This document shows positions 24,987 through 27,487 of a stretch of DNA of 27,487 nucleotides, piece after piece (position 1 is the stretch's first letter; every line of letters starts with the position of its first letter). The stretch is taken from positions 1-27,487 of the forward strand of contig JAJRVM010000144.1 in the NCBI GenBank assembly GCA_024277285.1, read 5' to 3'. The notes beneath the pieces are model-generated. The model was not told the DNA's origin. It worked only from the letters and a program-made list of their open reading frames with translations, and did no database searches. A program made the position numbers and the translations under genes. This DNA is from Planctomycetota bacterium (GTDB lineage Bacteria > Planctomycetota > Planctomycetia > Pirellulales > Pirellulaceae).

Positions 24987-25370
24987 TACGCAATCGCTTT
25001 CTTTGCTGTGAACAACCATCAACGAAAAACCGGGCCCAATCGCCAAGAACGAAGGCCCCGGGAATGAGGGACCCAAAACAAGGGACCGCCAAGGCCATCG
25101 CAACCGCAGTTTAGCCAATCTCACACAAGATCAGCCAGCAGGGCGATCCCCCCCATTACCCACAACCCGACTGACCCGCCCCCCCTGCGCCGCGCGGGTT
25201 CTGACGGAGATAGCGGTCATCGTGCTCATCGCACCCCAAACCCTGGAGAAATGGCAACTTACGGTCAATAAGACGGGGCAGCAAATGCTTGACACCCTAT
25301 ACCCCCCAGATTATTATCAAGCCATGAGATCCTATCCGTAAGCGTCCCTTTTCTTGACGGCAGTACGCGC
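24987..25370. other. Divergent intergenic region upstream of the coiled-coil gene
   Basis: No gene was recognised. It has C-rich runs near 25148-25190 and a near-consensus promoter on the + strand at 25289-25317. Confidence 0.55.
25289..25317 (+). promoter_or_regulatory. Strong sigma-70-type promoter
   Basis: A perfect TTGACA (25289-25294) and TATTAT (25312-25317) are 17 bases apart. Transcription would begin near 25324, about 47 bases upstream of the ATG at 25371. This is the best promoter match in the window. Confidence 0.75.
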
Positions 25371-26912
25371 ATGATCCCTCTGCTCATCGGTATTTTTCTG
25401 ATCATCTTGTTCATCGTGGTCGTGGTCCTCTCCGCGCCCACATGGCGCGGTGGCCATATCGCCGCGGCCAGCCTCACTTTTCTGGCGGTGATTGGCTTGA
25501 TCGTTGTGGCGTCGCTCTCGCAAAAGACCCACTCAACATGGCGCAGCAAACACGCCACACTCAAAGAACAATTGGCCGCCGAGCAAAAGCTGGGAATCAA
25601 CATTGAAATCGGCGACCCCATGTTGGTCGAACCGGACGAACCGTCTTTGAACGATGTTCAACAGCGGCTCAGCCGCCTGCTGCTCGATCGCGGTCGCGTT
25701 TGGCGCCGTTGCGTTGCAACCAACCCGCCCGCGAATAACCAGATCGTTATCTCCACCATACCGCTCAACGAAGACGGAACGCCAGGTGACCCAAACGCCG
25801 CCAAGGAAAACGGAATCAACAAGAACATGGTCTTGTATGGATTCCGAGAGAGCGAATTAGCACTTCCCGACGGCAACAAAATTCGCGTGCCCGTGGCTTA
25901 TTTGGGCGAGTTCCTTGTGGCCGATGCACAGCCCAATGCGGTGACTCTCACACCAACACTCCCCTTGGACCGCCAACAGTCAGCATTGGTCAATGACACG
26001 TCCGCTTCGTGGGCCTTGTACGAAATGATGCCCATCGACGCGCACCGCATCTTTGCCAAACAAGACACGATTGGCCGACCACTGGACAATACCAAAGACC
26101 AACCTATTTTTGGCCCGATGGATGAACAGCAGCTGCGCGCAAGTTTCGCCAGCGTCACGGGACTGACACCGGACGACCCGCTCATTACGCAACTTGTCAC
26201 GCCCTACGTCAAGGATGGTTATGCCGCCTCCGATCAAGATGTGAACATGTCGCCAACCAATATATGGCAGAAGCTGGAGTTCGAGAAACCGCACAAAGAA
26301 CGTGTTAACAGCAATAACCTTGATCCGGGTATCTCGGGCAACTATTTCGACCCGGATGGTTTTGCTGAGGTCACGCGACTGCGCCTCCGTGAGAAGGATT
26401 CAAATGGCAAGTATGTAGACGTAGAGGCATCGCTCCGAGTCAATGACATCGGCGTGTTCCCCTATGGCCATGACATAGACAAACAAGCCGTCGATCAGCT
26501 GACTGCCAATGGCATTTGCCAGAAAATCGGCCCCATGTACGTGCGTTCGCTCCGCGATTACGAAGAAGCTTTCCACAGTATTCAAGAACGATTCATCAAA
26601 TGCACCGAAGACATTCGCCGTGCCCAGCGCGATATCGCGAACTTGAATACGACACGGCAGAAGACGCAAGAAGAGATCGCCTACCGACAGGCAGAACGCC
26701 AGAAATTGAAATCTGACCAAAGCGGTTTCGCACGTGACAATGCGAAAATGGCTGAGCTTCTAGCTGCTTTGAACTCTCAAAAGTCGACGCTCACCAACCA
26801 GCTCAGCGACATCTACCGAACGAACGTTGCGCTGAGCCAACAGCTGACCACCTACAGCGACAAGATGACCGAGGAAATCGATCAGCGTGCCGCAAGCGTG
26901 GTAGCCCAATAA
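25371..26912 (+). CDS. Membrane-anchored protein with C-terminal coiled coil, unknown function
   Basis: A 513-residue protein without a family I recognise. Two hydrophobic segments (about 3-22 and 31-50) at the N-terminus form a membrane hairpin or anchor. A short helical stretch leads to a beta-rich middle region (about 85-385) with ordinary soluble composition. From about 395 to 505 the sequence is heptad-like and charged (EEAFHSIQERFIKCTEDIRRAQRDIANLNTTRQKTQEEIAYRQAERQKL), so a long coiled coil is likely. The layout suggests a structural or scaffold protein of the cell envelope. It resembles large planctomycete hypothetical proteins, from memory. A strong promoter lies upstream and the stop is inside a 16-bp tandem duplication. 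Confidence 0.85.
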   Translation: MIPLLIGIFLIILFIVVVVLSAPTWRGGHIAAASLTFLAVIGLIVVASLSQKTHSTWRSKHATLKEQLAAEQKLGINIEIGDPMLVEPDEPSLNDVQQRLSRLLLDRGRVWRRCVATNPPANNQIVISTIPLNEDGTPGDPNAAKENGINKNMVLYGFRESELALPDGNKIRVPVAYLGEFLVADAQPNAVTLTPTLPLDRQQSALVNDTSASWALYEMMPIDAHRIFAKQDTIGRPLDNTKDQPIFGPMDEQQLRASFASVTGLTPDDPLITQLVTPYVKDGYAASDQDVNMSPTNIWQKLEFEKPHKERVNSNNLDPGISGNYFDPDGFAEVTRLRLREKDSNGKYVDVEASLRVNDIGVFPYGHDIDKQAVDQLTANGICQKIGPMYVRSLRDYEEAFHSIQERFIKCTEDIRRAQRDIANLNTTRQKTQEEIAYRQAERQKLKSDQSGFARDNAKMAELLAALNSQKSTLTNQLSDIYRTNVALSQQLTTYSDKMTEEIDQRAASVVAQ

Positions 26913-26928
26913 CGTGGTAGCCCAATAA
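26897..26928. repeat. 2 x 16-bp perfect tandem repeat with duplicated stop
   Basis: CGTGGTAGCCCAATAA is repeated exactly. The first copy ends in the TAA stop of the coiled-coil gene. Confidence 0.92.
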
Positions 26929-27487
26929 CAGGGCGCCTGGCGCGATGTGAATTTGCTCAAACAACCGATGAGCCGCTCGGCACGCCGCGAGGTGTCGATG
27001 ACAAGAACCGCGAAGACGTGGGGCCGTATGAGCTCGGCTTCCATCGATTCGGTCGCACGTCGCAAGATAGGCCGTCCAATTTGCAATTCCGAGTTTGCAA
27101 TTCGCATTTCTGGCAACCGGCAAGCCTGCCGGAGAATCTTGCCCAAGTCACCTGCGGCAATCGGCTGAACAGGTACCGATAAAGAAGACCCCTGAACGGT
27201 TGCCGGTCTTTCAAAGCCCGGGCATGCGACGCTGCGGGGCACCCTCGGAAAACCTAGTGGCCCCAGTCTGCCCAGTATTCGGCTGCCCAGTATTCGGCTG
27301 CCCAGTATTCGGCTGCCCAGTATTCGGCTGCCCAGTATTCGGCTGCCCAGTATTCGGCTTTCTGGTCTGCCCAGTATTATGCCCCAAGCACCTCTGCCTT
27401 TTGCTGTCGCGGGTTCACGATGCCGATTCAGTAACTTATCTTGGTAGAGTGGCCAACGAGAACACTCCCACCACCCCCCCCATAAGA
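26913..27487. other. Repeat-rich right edge without a convincing gene
   Basis: No frame looks coding. It includes the second copy of the 16-bp repeat, a TTTGCAATTC-type repeated word near 27078-27107, a CCGGCAAGCCTGCCGG palindrome near 27117-27132 and a 15-bp tandem array at 27269-27358. Confidence 0.55.
27269..27358. repeat. 6 x 15-bp perfect tandem repeat
   Basis: Six identical units of TGCCCAGTATTCGGC, followed after ten bases by a partial seventh (27368-27379). Confidence 0.95.

Noticed and set aside
26760..27242. Minus-strand ORF of 160 residues at the right end
   Set aside because: It overlaps the well-supported coiled-coil gene on the other strand and its translation shows no domain.
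27269..27379. Tandem array as a CRISPR locus
   Set aside because: The units are contiguous 15-mers with no spacers and no cas genes nearby.

Overview
The window looks like chromosomal DNA of a planctomycete, most likely of the Pirellulales/Rhodopirellula type. I infer this from several hypothetical proteins that resemble planctomycete families as I remember them, frequent TTG and GTG starts, mostly single genes in scattered orientation, moderately high GC, and many short tandem and palindromic repeats between genes. No searches were run, so family names rest on motifs and memory.

Layout, left to right. Positions 1-648 hold no convincing gene. An acidic protein of unknown function (649-1539, +) faces a ParA/Soj-type ATPase (1579-2412, -). 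Then come nagB (glucosamine-6-phosphate deaminase), a GlpG-type rhomboid protease, a 73-residue conserved small protein, aroB (3-dehydroquinate synthase), dprA and a Tat-exported TIM-barrel sugar isomerase/epimerase-like protein, all on +. A secreted transglutaminase-like protein (-) follows, then a short secreted ORF that looks like the N-terminal stump of a larger planctomycete protein (+), an M48/Ste24-type membrane protease (-) and a small basic protein (-). A P-II nitrogen regulator (+) faces glnE, the glutamine synthetase adenylyltransferase (-). Next is the primary-type sigma factor rpoD (-), with a hairpin terminator. After a gene-free stretch of about 1.1 kb come an SDR oxidoreductase (+), a CxCG zinc-ribbon-like membrane protein (+), a cysteine-repeat protein and a SAM methyltransferase (both -), and a membrane-anchored coiled-coil protein (+). 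The last 575 bases are repeat-rich.

Functional links. P-II and GlnE belong to the same nitrogen-control circuit, and P-II keeps the tyrosine that is uridylylated in proteobacteria. The methyltransferase and the cysteine-repeat protein are consecutive on the minus strand and may be co-transcribed. The ParA-like ATPase and its convergent neighbour may be a partition- or positioning-related pair. No phage, IS transposase, CRISPR array, tRNA or rRNA was seen.

The most unusual large-scale feature is the repeat content. Short tandem duplications of 13-19 bp occur again and again at or just after gene 3' ends, in three cases containing the stop codon itself. All five convergent junctions carry a tandem or inverted repeat. 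The best candidate for a new protein architecture is the cysteine-repeat protein at 22595-24043, whose cysteines recur exactly every 15 residues.
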